A DNA stretch of 64,000 nucleotides from assembly GCA_965112735.1 (NCBI GenBank), contig OZ218954.1, positions 310,001 through 374,000 of the forward strand. The letters run 5' to 3'. The position numbers and the translations under genes are program-made. The DNA comes from Phaeosaccion multiseriatum. Its lineage: Eukaryota > Ochrophyta, other classes. This document shows, one piece after another, positions 13,167 to 25,460 of the stretch. Under the pieces are notes generated by a model. The model was not told the DNA's origin. It searched no databases and saw only the letters and a program-made list of their open reading frames with translations. Each line of letters opens with the position of its first letter. The stretch's first letter is position 1.

Positions 13167-13870
13167 GGCTGAGCAACAACGCGTCGATGGCGCTCGTGAC
13201 CCCGTTTTGGTCTGGAGATGCAACACTCCTCGAGGATGCCTTTGACGACTCTTGGGCAGGGCTGGACTGCTCTGCCACGGGGCCTCCTCAGGCTAGGATG
13301 GACCTGGTCCTGTACTATGCCTACGGCCCGGATAAGGTCAGTGGCGTGCGCAGGACGAGATGATTCATGTCGACCCCGAAATCCGACCCCGGCCTGACAT
13401 TCGGATAGTTCCGATAGCATGCTGTCGGCCGCCGGCGATAGCAGATGGCAGATAAGCAACGCGTCAGGGGTCGAGCAGCAGGCAGGGGCCGAAAGAGGCA
13501 AAGGGAGAGGAGAAAGAGAGGGAGAGACAGAGGCAGCAGTGCTGGATGGTGGTGGAGCTTTCTCGGTGAGGACTGGAGGCAGCAACTTGCCGCTAACACC
13601 TTACGCCGCCCCCTCCCTCCCATCCACTGCCATCCCTCCCCGCCGCACCCCTCCCTCCCTCCCTCCCTCCCTCAGGTCAGCGCCAACACGCTGGCTGCTG
13701 TGCCGGACTCCATGCGGTCGTGCTTCAGGGACGTCAAGTTGGCGTACGCGCACCTCTCGGCTGAAGAGGATGGGTACCCCGCAGGACCTTCACATCAGTT
13801 CTACAACATCTTCGTTAAGGAGGAAGTCAGCGAGCAGTTCAACATGTATGGTGAGTCAGTGTGCAATATT

Positions 13871-13913
<43 letters not shown>

Positions 13914-16616
13914 ATATATATATATAATATATATATAATATTATATATATATATATGACTCGCACCTCTATACTCTACTTCGGGTGTTATTGTATGGGTG
14001 GGTATGAGTGGGTGGAAGGGGGGCTCGACCACCACCGCCGCTGCTGCTGCTGCTGATGCTGGTGCTACTGCTGCCTCTTCTGCTGTGTCTGCCTCGTACT
14101 GACTGACTGCCGCTGCTACCTCTTCCGCTTCTGCTGACTCTGCTCTCTCTCTCTCACACACACACACACCACAGCAAGGATGGCTCAGCTGGAGTGGGAC
14201 AACACCATTTCCCACCCGCGAGACCTCACCGCTATGTGGGACGCGGCCGCCCCGAGCGACTTCTGGATCAAGGGAGGAGTGTTCCGCGGGGACAGCTTCC
14301 TCAAGACGGTACGGCAGGGAGGGAGGGAAGGAGGGAGGGAAGGGAGGGGGCGGGGGGGGGGGTGGGGTAGGAGGGAGGAGGGAGGGAGAGGAAGATGGTG
14401 GGTACATAACTACTTAGTACTATTACGTGTACATAACAATCCGTGACTGTTCCCCTCTCCTCTCTCTCTCTCTCGCTCTCTCTCCCTCTCTCCATTGTTA
14501 CCACTCAACTGACTTACTGTAATGATAAGGTGCACGACTCATCGACTTGGGCGGTGGTGGGGCACATTAACGGAAATGCGCTCTACAACCTCGAAGACCC
14601 TGTCCTCAAGGACTTTCTGACCTACGTCAAGAAGAGGTTAGTAGCGGCGCATCGTTAGCAAGGAGCTTCTTCCACTAAGAATTTCCCTTCCTTTTTATTG
14701 TTGTTGTTGTGAGGAAGGAAGGGCGTTCTGGCCGTGAGTGCTATCAACTGACTTACTGACCCATAACTGACTTGCTGACCTTCTTTTCTCATCACTACTC
14801 TCGACGCTTGCCAGGTTCCCTCCCGAGATTGCGAGCAACCCCTTTGACGTCGCCATTTGGAGGGCGGCGAGCGACTTCCCTTACTCCTGGCCAATCTACC
14901 AACAGTACGTGCACAAGTTCGTACACACGGATCTGTTCAAGAACATCGGCTTCATTGACGCCACCGCAACCTCGAGGAGGAGACTTGCCGTTGAGGGGGA
15001 CGGGGAGGTGAGGGAGAGAGGAGAGAGTAGTTAGGAGAGGGGCGGGGGAGGGGAGGGGAGGGAGACATGGCTGGTAGCGACTCTTGGGCAGTTGGTGTGT
15101 TTCGGTGGGGGGGCGGGGTGTTCTGTGGAAAGAGCTTCTGTGGTAGGGGCTTGCTTCTTTTGAAGGAGCAGCAGAGGAAACACGGGTGTATATTTTTTCA
15201 TATTTTTTTTGTTGGGTGGTTTCAGTCGTTGCCAGGCAGAGGACAGGGGAGGGGAGGAAGCGAAGGGAGGTTCTTAGTCTTTTTCTTGCTCGATAATAAT
15301 TTTTGTTTGATTTTTTGTAAGATATATTATCTTTCTTCCTGTCCTCCGTCTTCACCGCCTCCTCCTCCTCCTCCTCCTCCTCCTCCTCCTCCTCCTCCTC
15401 CTCCTCCTCCTCTTCCTCTTCCTCCGCCCCCTCCCCCCCCCCATCCACTGCCATCCACAGCCTGGCACGCACATTGTGCACGCGTCCACCAAGAGCGGGG
15501 GTTTCAAGAAGTTTCACGGGGGGCGATCTCTCTTTGAAGACTCCGGATCAGGCGTTATGTCATGTGAGTAGGAGGAGGACGAGGAGAAGGAGGAAGAAGA
15601 AGAAGAAGAAGAAGAAGAAGAAGGAGAACGAGGAGGATGGAAATTTTTTTCGCGGCGTTTACAACCTTGTGTCCCTTTCTCACACTCTCTCCTCCTCTCC
15701 CCCCTCCATCCTTCTTCCGTGGGCGATGACGTCACAGACAACGGCAGCCCCGAGGAGCAGGCCCTCTGTGCCTCCCTCCATTCCATGAGCCCCGTACCCA
15801 CGGGCATGAGCTACGCGTTTGACCCTTCGTGCGAGGAAGGACCTTATCAGCGCTGGAACGGGCTGCACTGCTACAAGCAGGTGCGTGTGCGTGTGCGTGT
15901 GCATGTGTGTGTGTGTGAGCGCTGCTTGTTGCCACTGTCCTGTGATTTAGGGGGGATTCGAGGATGGCAGTGGATGGCAGTGTGTTGTATTGCTCTTCAC
16001 AAAAGGTGCCTGTGTGTGCGTGTGTGCGTGTGTGGGTGTAAGCGCGCGCTCATTGGATTCGATTCCCTTTGCTCTCTCCCTCCTTCCCGCTCTCTCTCCT
16101 CCCCCCCCCCTCCACCACCACCACCACCACCAACAACAACAACAACTACAACTACAACAACCAGTCGACGACGGAAGAAAATACCATCCTCGAAGGAGCC
16201 CACCTGTGCCGCCAGTGCTACACCGACCTGGAAACCGCCCAGGAGGCCGAGCGCATTCTCAGCCTGTCCCACTCCCCCTACTCTATCGCGCAAGTTCGTG
16301 AGCGTCTCACCACGGAAACCCCCTCAGAGGCCTCGTGCAGCATGAACCCTCACGTGATGATGTGTAGCACCAAGATGCCGCCCCCTGCCCCCAAGTGTGA
16401 CGAGCGCTGCCTGTCCGACGGCGGAGGAGCTGCCATCTGTGACAGCCGCTGCCTCCTCCTCAAGGACAACGAGTCCGCCGACGAGTCCACGCTGTCACGG
16501 TCTCCTTGGCTGGCCGCTGCTTCGGCGGATGGGCTGGAGGAGCTCACGGCGGAATGCAACTTTGGAAACTTTGGCGCCTCGTGCCGCCCGTGTATGGAGT
16601 CCGCCCAGCAGGTACG

Positions 16617-16675
<59 letters not shown>

Positions 16676-19600
16676 ATTGTTGTTGTTGTTGTTGCGCCTT
16701 CTTTTCTTCCTCACCCCTCTCCTCCTCCTCTGACTGTCCCCCCCCCCCCCCACCCACCCCTGCTGCTGTATCACCAACAGGCAAGGGAGGTGATCATCGG
16801 CCACTCCCCACTCACCGTGCCGATCCTTTGCCACACACTCGAACCTCCTCTCTCCGCCTCGTGCGGTGACTCGACCAACGCCCTCACAAATGGCGACGCT
16901 GATGGACTCTCCATGGGCCGTCGCCAACTGCAAGAGACGGAGGGAGAGTGCTTGGCCCTGGGATGCGGCGCGGAAGGCTCGGGAGCGTTCTGCGATATTT
17001 CCTGCGCCGCCGAAGTGGATGGTCTTTTGCCTCTCGGGTGCCCCTTGGGCGCGACGGGTCCAGCAGGCAGCAGCAGGAGGAGGATGCAAACCACGGGAGC
17101 AAGTGACCCCGCTTGCGACGGCACAGCGTCCTGCGGAATCGGGCCGCAGGTAACAAGAGATTTGTCGTTTCGTCAGTTTCGTCGGTTTCTTTTTTGCTTA
17201 TCGGGCCTGCTACCTGTCTGCCTGCCTGCCTGCCTGTCTGCCTGCCTGCCCAATGCCCCATCTGTCCTCTCCAACTACCAATCTCCCTGAGACTGACCCA
17301 CCAATGCCCTCCATCCACTGCCATCCACCACCCTCTCCCCCTGCATACACACAGTCCTGTACCTCAGACCCTGCCTGCGCCACAGTCTCCGAAGGCTTGG
17401 GCTGCATCTTCCCCGGCAATGCGTGTCGCTACTGCGGCTTCAATGACTACCTTGACTGTGATGTGCCCATCGGCGGCCCTGATGGCGGACCTGCCCCATC
17501 TCCCCCTCCCACCGCACCTTCTCCGACTGCACCCACCCCAACGCCGTCCACACCGGGAGTGCCCACGCCGTCCACACCCACGCCGGGTGTGCCCCTCCCC
17601 GGTGGAGAGGAGTGCAAGCTACTGGAGTCTGGCTGCATCGAAGTGGACTGCATCTACGACTCGGCCTGTCTGAACCCAATCGAGAACGGCATCGGGTGTC
17701 AGGCCCCCTTTGATACTCCTTGTCGTTTCTGCGGCTCCGGAGCACCCAGTCTCGAATGCGACACGTACCTTCCCAACGGTGGACCCGTTGGGTTTTTCCC
17801 GCTTCCTACCCCTACCCCAGCCACACCTACCCCACCCACACCTACCCCAGCCGCACCTACCCCAGCCACACCTACCCCAGCCGCACCTACCCCAGCCACA
17901 CCCACCCCAGCCGCACCTACCCCAGCCACACCTACCCCAGCCACACCTACCCCAGCCACCCCAACGCTACCCGCGGACTGTGTGGGAGTGGCCTCGTGTG
18001 GAGTCCTAGACATCACTTGCATACAAGACCCTGCTTGTTTACCGCCGGACGCAGGGGGTTCAGGGTGCATTGCTCCCTTCGAAGACAACAGGGGCTGTCG
18101 CTATTGTGGCTTCCTCGACTTCGCCGACTGCAACACGCTTTTGGATGGCAGCACGATCCCCCCCGCACCCACCCCTACCCCAGCCACCCCACCTACCCCC
18201 CCCTCTCCCACCCCTACCCCAGCTGCACCTCCTACCCCACCAACACCTACCCCAGCCACACCTACCCCAGCCACACCTACCCCAGCCGCACCTACCCCAG
18301 CCACACCTACCCCAGCCGCACCTACCCCAGCCACACCTACCCCAGCCACACCTACCCCAGCCACCCCAACTCTACCCGCGGACTGTGTGGGAGTGGCCTC
18401 GTGTGGAGTCCTAGACATCACTTGCATACAAGACCCTGCTTGTTTACCGCCGGACGCAGGGGGTTCAGGGTGCATTGCTCCCTTCGAAGACACCAGGGGC
18501 TGCCGCTATTGTGGCTTCCTCGACTTCGCCGACTGCAACACGCTTTTGGATGGCAGCACGATCCCCCCCGCACCCACCCCTACCCCAGCCACCCCACCTA
18601 CCCCCCCCTCTCCCACCCCTACCCCAGCTGCACCTCCTACCCCACCAACACCTACCCCAGCCGCACCTACCCCATCAACACCTACCCCAGCCACCCCTAC
18701 CCCAGCCACCCCCCCCTCTCCCACCCCTACCCCAGCCGCACCTCCTACCCCACCCACTCCTCCTACCCCACCAGTGGGCTGTGCTGGCATCCAGTCTTGC
18801 TCTGTGACGGCGTGTGTGCGTGATCGTTCTTGCGCTGTGGGTTTCGGAGGTTTGGGGTGCATTGCGCCCTTGTCGGAGACCAACAACTGTCGCTACTGCG
18901 GGTACGTTATACAGACGTTACACAGACGTTTCAGACGTTACAGCTCAACACACTCACTCTCTCACTCACTCTCTCTCACTCACTCTCTCACTCTCTCACT
19001 CACTCTCTCACTCACCCACTCACTCTCTCACTCTTCACTCCCTCACTCACTCTCTCACTCACTCTCCCACACTCTCTCACTCACTCTCTCACTCTCTCAC
19101 TCACTCGCTCACTCACTCTCTCACTCACTCTCTCACTCACTCTCCCACTCGCTGTTACGGTTGGACTCACTTCTCCCTCGTTACCCCTCGGGCCCTTTCC
19201 TTGTTCCCTCTCGACCCCAACAGATACGCCCCCTATTTGGACTGTGATGACTTCCTGGCTATCCTGCCAGGCACCCCTCCTCTGCCGGGCGATGGGACCC
19301 CCACCCCCGCCCCTGTGCCTGCGGCGACTCCTGCCCCTCCCACCCCAGTGGGTAAGTGGGGCATGTTATTGACTTACGAGAGATGACGTATGTGTGGGTT
19401 ATTGACTTACGAGAGACGACGTATGTGTGGAGAGGGAGGGGGGCATACCAAAGATGGCTGTGTGAAGGGCGGTTTTAGAAGCGAAGAGAGGGGAGGGGAG
19501 AGAGGAAGCCAACGAGAGGGAGGAGGGGGGCAAGGTACAACGACTTGCACACACACACACACACACAACTTTTTTTCGCTCTCTCTTCCCCTTTCCCTTC

Positions 19601-21384
19601 CTCCCTCTCCGCTCGCCTCTCCTCACCAACTTATACACCCTCCCTCCGCCCATCCACTGCCATCCACTGCCATCCCCACCCATCCACTGCCATCCCCACC
19701 CCTCCCCTCCCGTATACTATAGAGATCAACGAGCTGTGCCGCATCTGCTACGACAGCCAGGACGAAGCAGACGCCGCGGAATTGGCGTTCCCCGGACAGT
19801 TCCCCGCTGACGAGGGCGCAGTGGTGTGCGATGAAGTCATCACGCCTAGTGTAGGTAAGGAGTAAGGATGGCAGTAGATGGGTGTGTGTGTGAGTGTGTG
19901 TGTGTGGAGGGGGGTATCGGAACATGTCAATCGCTACATCGATGGTGATACAAAACTGTGCTTGTATTTGGAGTGCTGTCTCGCTCTGGTGTCGATGCGG
20001 TTCCACCCACCCTTAGTCCTAACTCCTGTGTCCCTCCCTCCCTCCCACCCCCCCATCCTCCTCCTCTTCCTCCTCCTCCTCCTTCTCCTCCTCCTCCTCC
20101 TCCTCCTCCTCCTCCTCCTCCCCCTCCCCCTCCTCCTCCCCCTCCTCTTCTTCTTCCTCCTCCTCCTCCTCCTCCTCCTCCTCCTCCTCCTCCTCCTCCT
20201 CCTCCTCCTCCTCCGCCGCCGCCGCCGCCGCCGCCCCCCACTCCCAGCTCCCACCGCTGCTCCCGTTTATGTAACCGCTGCCGGTGCGACAAGGTCCCTC
20301 TCGGTGGCCACTGGGCAGGTGGCACACCTCCTTGAGAAGGAACACAAGAAGAAGATGAAAAAGAAGGTCAACAAGGAGGGGGAGATCGTGGAGGAGGAGG
20401 AGGAGGACGAGGACGAGGACGAGGAGGAGGTGGTTCCGGTCACACTTGACGACGCCTTCAGTGGAGATGGAGTGTGTGTGTTTATGACGGCCTACGCAGA
20501 CTTCCATGCCGAGGCCGCGGAATCTGTCCGGTCTCTCGAGCTTCACTGGCCTAGTGTGGACAAGACAAGATTCTATTGGCGTTCACCCACATGACTTCTT
20601 TGTGTTCAACCGCACCCTCGGAGGCCGCAGCGAGGCAGGCACCGATGTCCAGGTGAGTGTGTTGGCGATTCAGAGAGGAGGGAAAAGGCAAAGGCAGCGA
20701 GAAAGGGAGAAAGAGGCAGGGCAAGCAAGCAGACCAAAAAATCGCATTCTCACACTCGCGCTCACACCCTCTCTCCTTCCCTCCTCCCTTGTATCACCAA
20801 CAGGTGCACAACTCCTCCATGCCCTCCCTCAACGCCCTGTGGGCAGATGAGTACTGCGGGCCCGACACGTCTCTCATCTACTACCTCACCGTGGGCACCG
20901 TGCTCACCCGCCCGCCTCTCCGTAAGGATCTGTTGGACCTCAACGGAAACCTCTTGCTGGACTGGACCCCTCTCGTGGTGGCGGACGGTAGCACGCTCGA
21001 AGACGCCCGGATGGTGGAAGAGACAGGGCTGTTCACTCGGTAAGTCAAGGAAAGGGGGAGGGAGGGACGAGGGAGGGGGAGAGAGAGAGTATGGAGGGGA
21101 AGGGGGAGGGAGGGAGGGAGGGAGGGAGGGAGGGAGGGAGGGAGGGAGGGAGGGAGGCTCAAGAGGGCGGGAGAGAGGGAGGGAGGGAGGTAAGGAAGGA
21201 AGGTCTACACACTGTCCTGCACGGACTCACCCCTCCCTCACCCCCTACCCACCCCCGTCAGCGAGCTGTTCGGCTTCCAAGCCAAGGCCTTCGGAGGCGA
21301 GAGTTCGGAGGTGATGCTCCCTGCCGACGTGAACAAGCGGCTCAGGGACGCACTGCCGAAGCTCCACGGTGGCTCATCCGGTTC

Positions 21385-21423
<39 letters not shown>

Positions 21424-24159
21424 TGAGTGTGTGTGTGAGAGAGTGTGTGTGTGTGCGCGTGTGCGTGTGTGTGTGTACGTGACGGGTGTGTCTGTCGGTA
21501 CCTTAGGGGTGCTTGCCCCCCCTCTTACAACCCCCACCCCCCACACCGCTCTTAACCCCTCCATCCTCCTTGTTCGCCCGTTGGTTCTCCATACACACAC
21601 ACACCACACACACACACACACGCACACACACACACACACACACCACCACCACCGCCACGTAGCCTCCTCTCCGGCTACCGACGCCGACGCCGCTGCCGCT
21701 GCCAAAACCAATGCCCTGAGGTCTGCCGGTCTGTTGGACGGGGTGGACGACGCCCTCAAGGAGATGCTCCACCCGTACGCCATCAACATGGTGCAGCTCC
21801 TGTGCCAGATGGCCTTCTCGCAGCCGTCCGCTGCCATCCCGATGGGCTTCCACAACCCCTCCGCGTGGAACGAGTACAATGTGTTTGCAGACAGCGTCCG
21901 CGTGTGGGACATTCCTCCCAACAGGTAACGGTGTTGTAACGGGTTTTGTAACGGTAGATACCACAGGCAACGAACTCCCTTGGCCCACAAGTACGTTGTG
22001 CTCTCAATCTCACCCCCTCCTCTCTTCTCCCTTCTCTCCCACCCCCTCCCCACCCCCTCCTCTCTTCTCCCTTCTCTCCCACCCACTCCTCTCTTCTCCT
22101 TTCTCTCCCCTCCCCTCCCTCCCAATACCCCCACAGGCCGCCCTTCACCTGCCGAGCGGACTTGCAGCTCGCCAAGACGCACAACATCGCCCCCGAACTA
22201 CGCAAGATGGCGGAGGGGAGTCGCCACTGCGAGTTTGGGTGGCTGCTGTCCCTCAGGGACGAAGCCGAGGATGGAAGGTGCGTGCGTGCGTGGGTGCATG
22301 CCTTCTCATGTGTCTTGTTACTGAACGTTAGGGGTGTTACTGAACGTTAGGGGTGTTTGTGGACCTGCCAAGAGGCGTGTTGCTTCACCTTAGGGGTGTT
22401 CGCTGTGTACCCTCCCTCCCCCCCGCCCTTCCCTCCTCCCTCACCCTTCCCTCCCTTCCTCCCTTCCCTCCCTTCCTCCCTTCCCTCCCTTCCTCCCTTC
22501 CCTCCCTCCCTTCCTCCCTCCCTCCCTCCCTCCCTCCCTCCCTCCCTCCCTCCCTCTCTCCATCCCTCCCTCCCTCCCTCCCTCCCTCCATCCCTCCCTC
22601 CCTACCCAGACTGGCATGGAAGGAGGACGTGGAGTTCTCCGAGGAGTGGGCCGTGCCGATGCCCGACATTGCCTCCGAGCCTGCCTTTGCCGTCAGCGTT
22701 GTCCTCCAAGTCGTGGCGGGTGGCATGGAGCTTGTGCCCACGAGTCTGAGCTCCATCATTGCCCGCATGCCCTTCGCCACCGAGGTGGTGGTGTTGGGTA
22801 CCGAGGCGGACCAGGCCCAATTGCAAGAGGTTGTGGACTTCTTCCAGCACGGCAAGGCCTCTGCTCCCTTCCCCATTCGACTCCTGATTGAGGAGGAGGA
22901 GGAGGGCATGGATGTGTACGCCCAACAGCAGTACAACAAGCTGCGCTCTGACCTCTTCACCTCCCCGGAGAGTGCCTTTGTCCTGCACATGGACTCCGAC
23001 AAGGTAAGAAGGGGAAGGGAGGGACGGAGGGACGGAGGGAGGGGTGGAAGGAGGGAGGGAGGGAGGGAGGGAGGGAGGAAGGGAGGGAGGGACGGAGGGA
23101 GGGAGGGAGGAGCACTCACTCACATAATAGCACCACTTGCTCATTGACTTACTTGCCGCCCTCCCTCCCTCGCCCACTCCCTTACTCCGATAAAAGGTGA
23201 TTTTCGAGGACGTTGACTACCGTCACCTCTTCCGCTTTGGCAAGCCCGTGCTGCCGTACCGCTCCTTCACGGACGAAGGAGACACAAAGGTAAGAGAAGG
23301 AAGGAGCGAAGGGATTTGCATGCTGACGATGTGAGGAGGAGCCCGTTTGGGGGGGATGCTTTGGGGCGTATATATAGAAAAGAATCAATCTAAGCATTAC
23401 GTATGTATATATATATATATAGTGTGTGCGAGGAGCCCGGCGGTGCGGGCCCAGGGGGGCGGACTGCGTCAGAGGCAGTGGGAGGGTGGAGTGAGTGTCT
23501 TTTGGAGAGAGCGAGAAGCACTTTTTTGAGTGGTTGTTCCACTGTTTTTTTTTCTTCGACAGCTCGCCCACCCCCTCATCCCCCCCCCTCCCCCTCCCCC
23601 TCTTCCTCTCTGCCTCCCCTCTCCCTCTGTGTGAGCGCAGGCCTGCTGGCAAGCGGGCACCTCCAAGGCGATGGGCGCTTGGCAGGACCTCGACTTCTCC
23701 CTCTACGACACCCTCGTGTACCCCAAGGCCATGTACCCGGCCCTGCGCAAGCACCTCAGCGAGCAGAGCGGCGTGAGCTTTGTTGACTTCATGCGCTCTC
23801 GTCAAAGGGGGTCCTGCCGTGGCAAGGCCCTCCTGACCGCGCGGAAGTGCGCTGCCGACGACACCCTACACAACTGCCCCGGCGCGGAGACCCTCTTCTC
23901 CGACACCAGCGCCATGGGCGCCTTCCTTCACGCCTTCATGCCAGAGGAGGTTTCCGCCGTCCCCGTGGACCCCTGGGGGCGCACCGCTTCCTCCTACGCC
24001 CACAGCACCACCATCCTGGACTGGTCGTGCAGAGCTTCGGCCTCTGTCTTTGCGCGTCTGGATGAGGAGGCACAGGCGCTGTACCTTGCCGGTTTGGCAC
24101 ATGTGTCTTCCGACGGAGAGTGCAAGGCCTTGGCCTACGAATGGGCGTCCAAGGTAAGA

Positions 24160-24212
<53 letters not shown>

Positions 24213-24475
24213 TGTGATGTCGATTTGCTTTGTCTCAATTTGAATTTGGATTGTAGAGTCGATAGGCATATTGGTATGTTGTGTCTACAATAGGCAGAGG
24301 CAGGCATCACTGAATCAACCACCACTTTCGACAACCACTGACTTACTACCAGTACGACCTTATCACTGACTTACTGACCTTACTTGACACGACACGACTC
24401 GACGTTATACAGGTGGCCGAGAGGAAGAAGGCCAAGAGGAAGAAGGTCAAGATCCGGTCGCTGGCGCTGCGGTGA
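12887..24475 (+). CDS. Large type II membrane glycosyltransferase-like protein with Cys-rich stem
   Basis: Twenty-one exons in consistent phase, about 2,050 residues: 12887-13336, 13676-13850, 14175-14308, 14530-14636, 14815-15007, 15461-15563, 15738-15880, 16165-16611, 16781-17149, 17355-18901, 19224-19351, 19723-19854, 20248-20652, 20804-21039, 21262-21386, 21663-21924, 22137-22277, 22610-23003, 23197-23289, 23641-24153, 24413-24475. Layout: one membrane segment (residues 22-40), poly-Gln, a first domain with DFWIKGGVFRG and GHINGNALYNLEDP, a Cys-rich region, five CRYCG-type modules joined by PTPATPTPA linkers, an acidic Lys/Glu stretch, and a second domain with AFVLHMDSDKVIFEDVDYRH (DxD-type metal/nucleotide-sugar motif) and KPVLPYRSF. 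The second domain resembles DUF6492-type glycosyltransferases. A Golgi role is inferred. An apparent one-base frameshift lies near 20566-20580. It might be two genes, but phases run through the junction. Confidence 0.7.
13866..13958. repeat. (TA)n tract in an intron of the glycosyltransferase-like gene
   Basis: Nearly pure AT/TA dinucleotide run just inside the 13850 donor. A second, similar tract occupies 24162-24212 just inside the 24153 donor. Confidence 0.9.
16615..16694 (+). repeat. (TTG)n trinucleotide run
   Basis: About 26 TTG units, starting immediately after the 16612 splice donor. Confidence 0.9.
17973..18782 (+). repeat. Recent 405-bp tandem duplication inside a coding exon
   Basis: The segment starting at 17973 recurs at 18378 with a 405-bp offset (135 codons) and only a few base differences (for example the codon for Asn in EDNRGC becomes Thr in EDTRGC). 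Each copy encodes one Cys-rich module plus one Pro/Thr linker. The linkers are themselves built of 12-bp CCTACCCCAGCC units. Confidence 0.9.
18946..19155 (+). repeat. CTCACTCA/CTCTCACT tract in an intron
   Basis: Imperfect (CTCA)n/(CTCT)n array filling most of the intron between the 17355-18901 and 19224-19351 exons. Confidence 0.85.
20048..20220 (+). repeat. (CCT)n tract before an acceptor
   Basis: Long trinucleotide pyrimidine run ending in (CCG)n just before the acceptor at 20247. Similar runs lie at 15355-15420, 28986-29125, 29545-29620 and 48445-48677. Confidence 0.9.
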
Positions 24476-25110
24476 TCCACCACACCCTACCAGAAGGAAG
24501 AAGCTCTTGTGTTCGAGTGTGACCTCCCTTACCTGTGTGTGGTGTGGTCATGGAGAGAAGGCAAGAGGGAAGGGAATCGAGTGGGGGTGTTGTGTTTGTA
24601 GAGTGCCGTCCATTGTGGCGCAACGGAGGATTGGTCGTGCGTACTGTCGTGTGGTATAGGCGGCAGAGTCTTACGTAAGGAGCCCTCAATTTGTCAAGTG
24701 GAAGTTTGAGGTTTGAGTTGTCAGGTCACCAGCCCGGTGGTGAGTGGAGCGGAAGGAAGGGTGGGTAGCCAAGGAGAGGGAGGTCCATGAACGACGGGGG
24801 AGTGGGTGTGGTGTTCTTTTGAACTGCCTTACTTGTCGGACGGATGGTATGTTTGTCTGTCTGTCTGTCTGTCATACCTCTTGTGTTAACGTGGAGACAT
24901 GTGGGAATGAAGTTTGTGGTTTGGATGAATTGGTTGACAACACAAATTGTAACTGGTTGTCCCTTTCGTCCCCTCCCACCCTCCTTTGGAAGGAAAAGAA
25001 CATTTCATGTCGGGCTTTTGTGTACTGTTGTACAATTACTGTTTTGTAATTTTTTTTTAAATTTAAAGAAGTAATGTACGAAACAAAGGGGGGTTTATTC
25101 TTTAAGTTAT

Positions 25111-25143
<33 letters not shown>

Positions 25144-25460
25144 GTCGCCGCGTAATGTGTCGCTGCGGCTGCGCTGGAGCTGTCAATATCGTCATCGACA
25201 CATCGAGAGGATCAGTGTCAATAAACTGAAGATGAAACTACATTGTGGCCTGCCTACTTGGTGTCCAGACATTCCTTGGCTCTGGTCCAGTCCGTCGCAC
25301 ACACACACACAATTATGTAGTAATAATTACGTAATACTTCGTAGTACTTGGGGGTTGATTCATTCCCATACGTCATTCTATTGTCCGTCCGTTGCCATCG
25401 CCGCATGAGTCTTCCTTCCTCCCTCCCTCCCTCCCTCCCTCCCTTCCCTCCGCCCCCCCG
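24476..25460. other. Convergent spacer between glycosyltransferase-like and PAP/fibrillin genes
   Basis: No coding region recognised. AATAAA at 25220-25225 could serve the plus-strand gene; TTTATT at 25094-25099 is an AATAAA on the minus strand and could serve the PAP gene, so the two 3' UTRs may overlap. A short (CT)n tract lies at 25115-25140. Confidence 0.45.

Noticed and set aside
12887-19854. Splitting the large gene into a Cys-rich secreted protein and a separate downstream glycosyltransferase
   Set aside because: The exon at 20248 joins in phase (SVAPTAAPVYV), there is no stop, poly(A) signal or start codon at the junction, and the anchor-stem-catalytic layout is coherent. Not excluded by sequence alone.
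19927-20594. Long Gly, Leu, Pro or Glu open frames over CCT/GGA tracts (also 28979-29194, 48234-48808, 27133-27990)
   Set aside because: Triplet repeats stay open in all frames; the frames have no family similarity and overlap introns of real genes.
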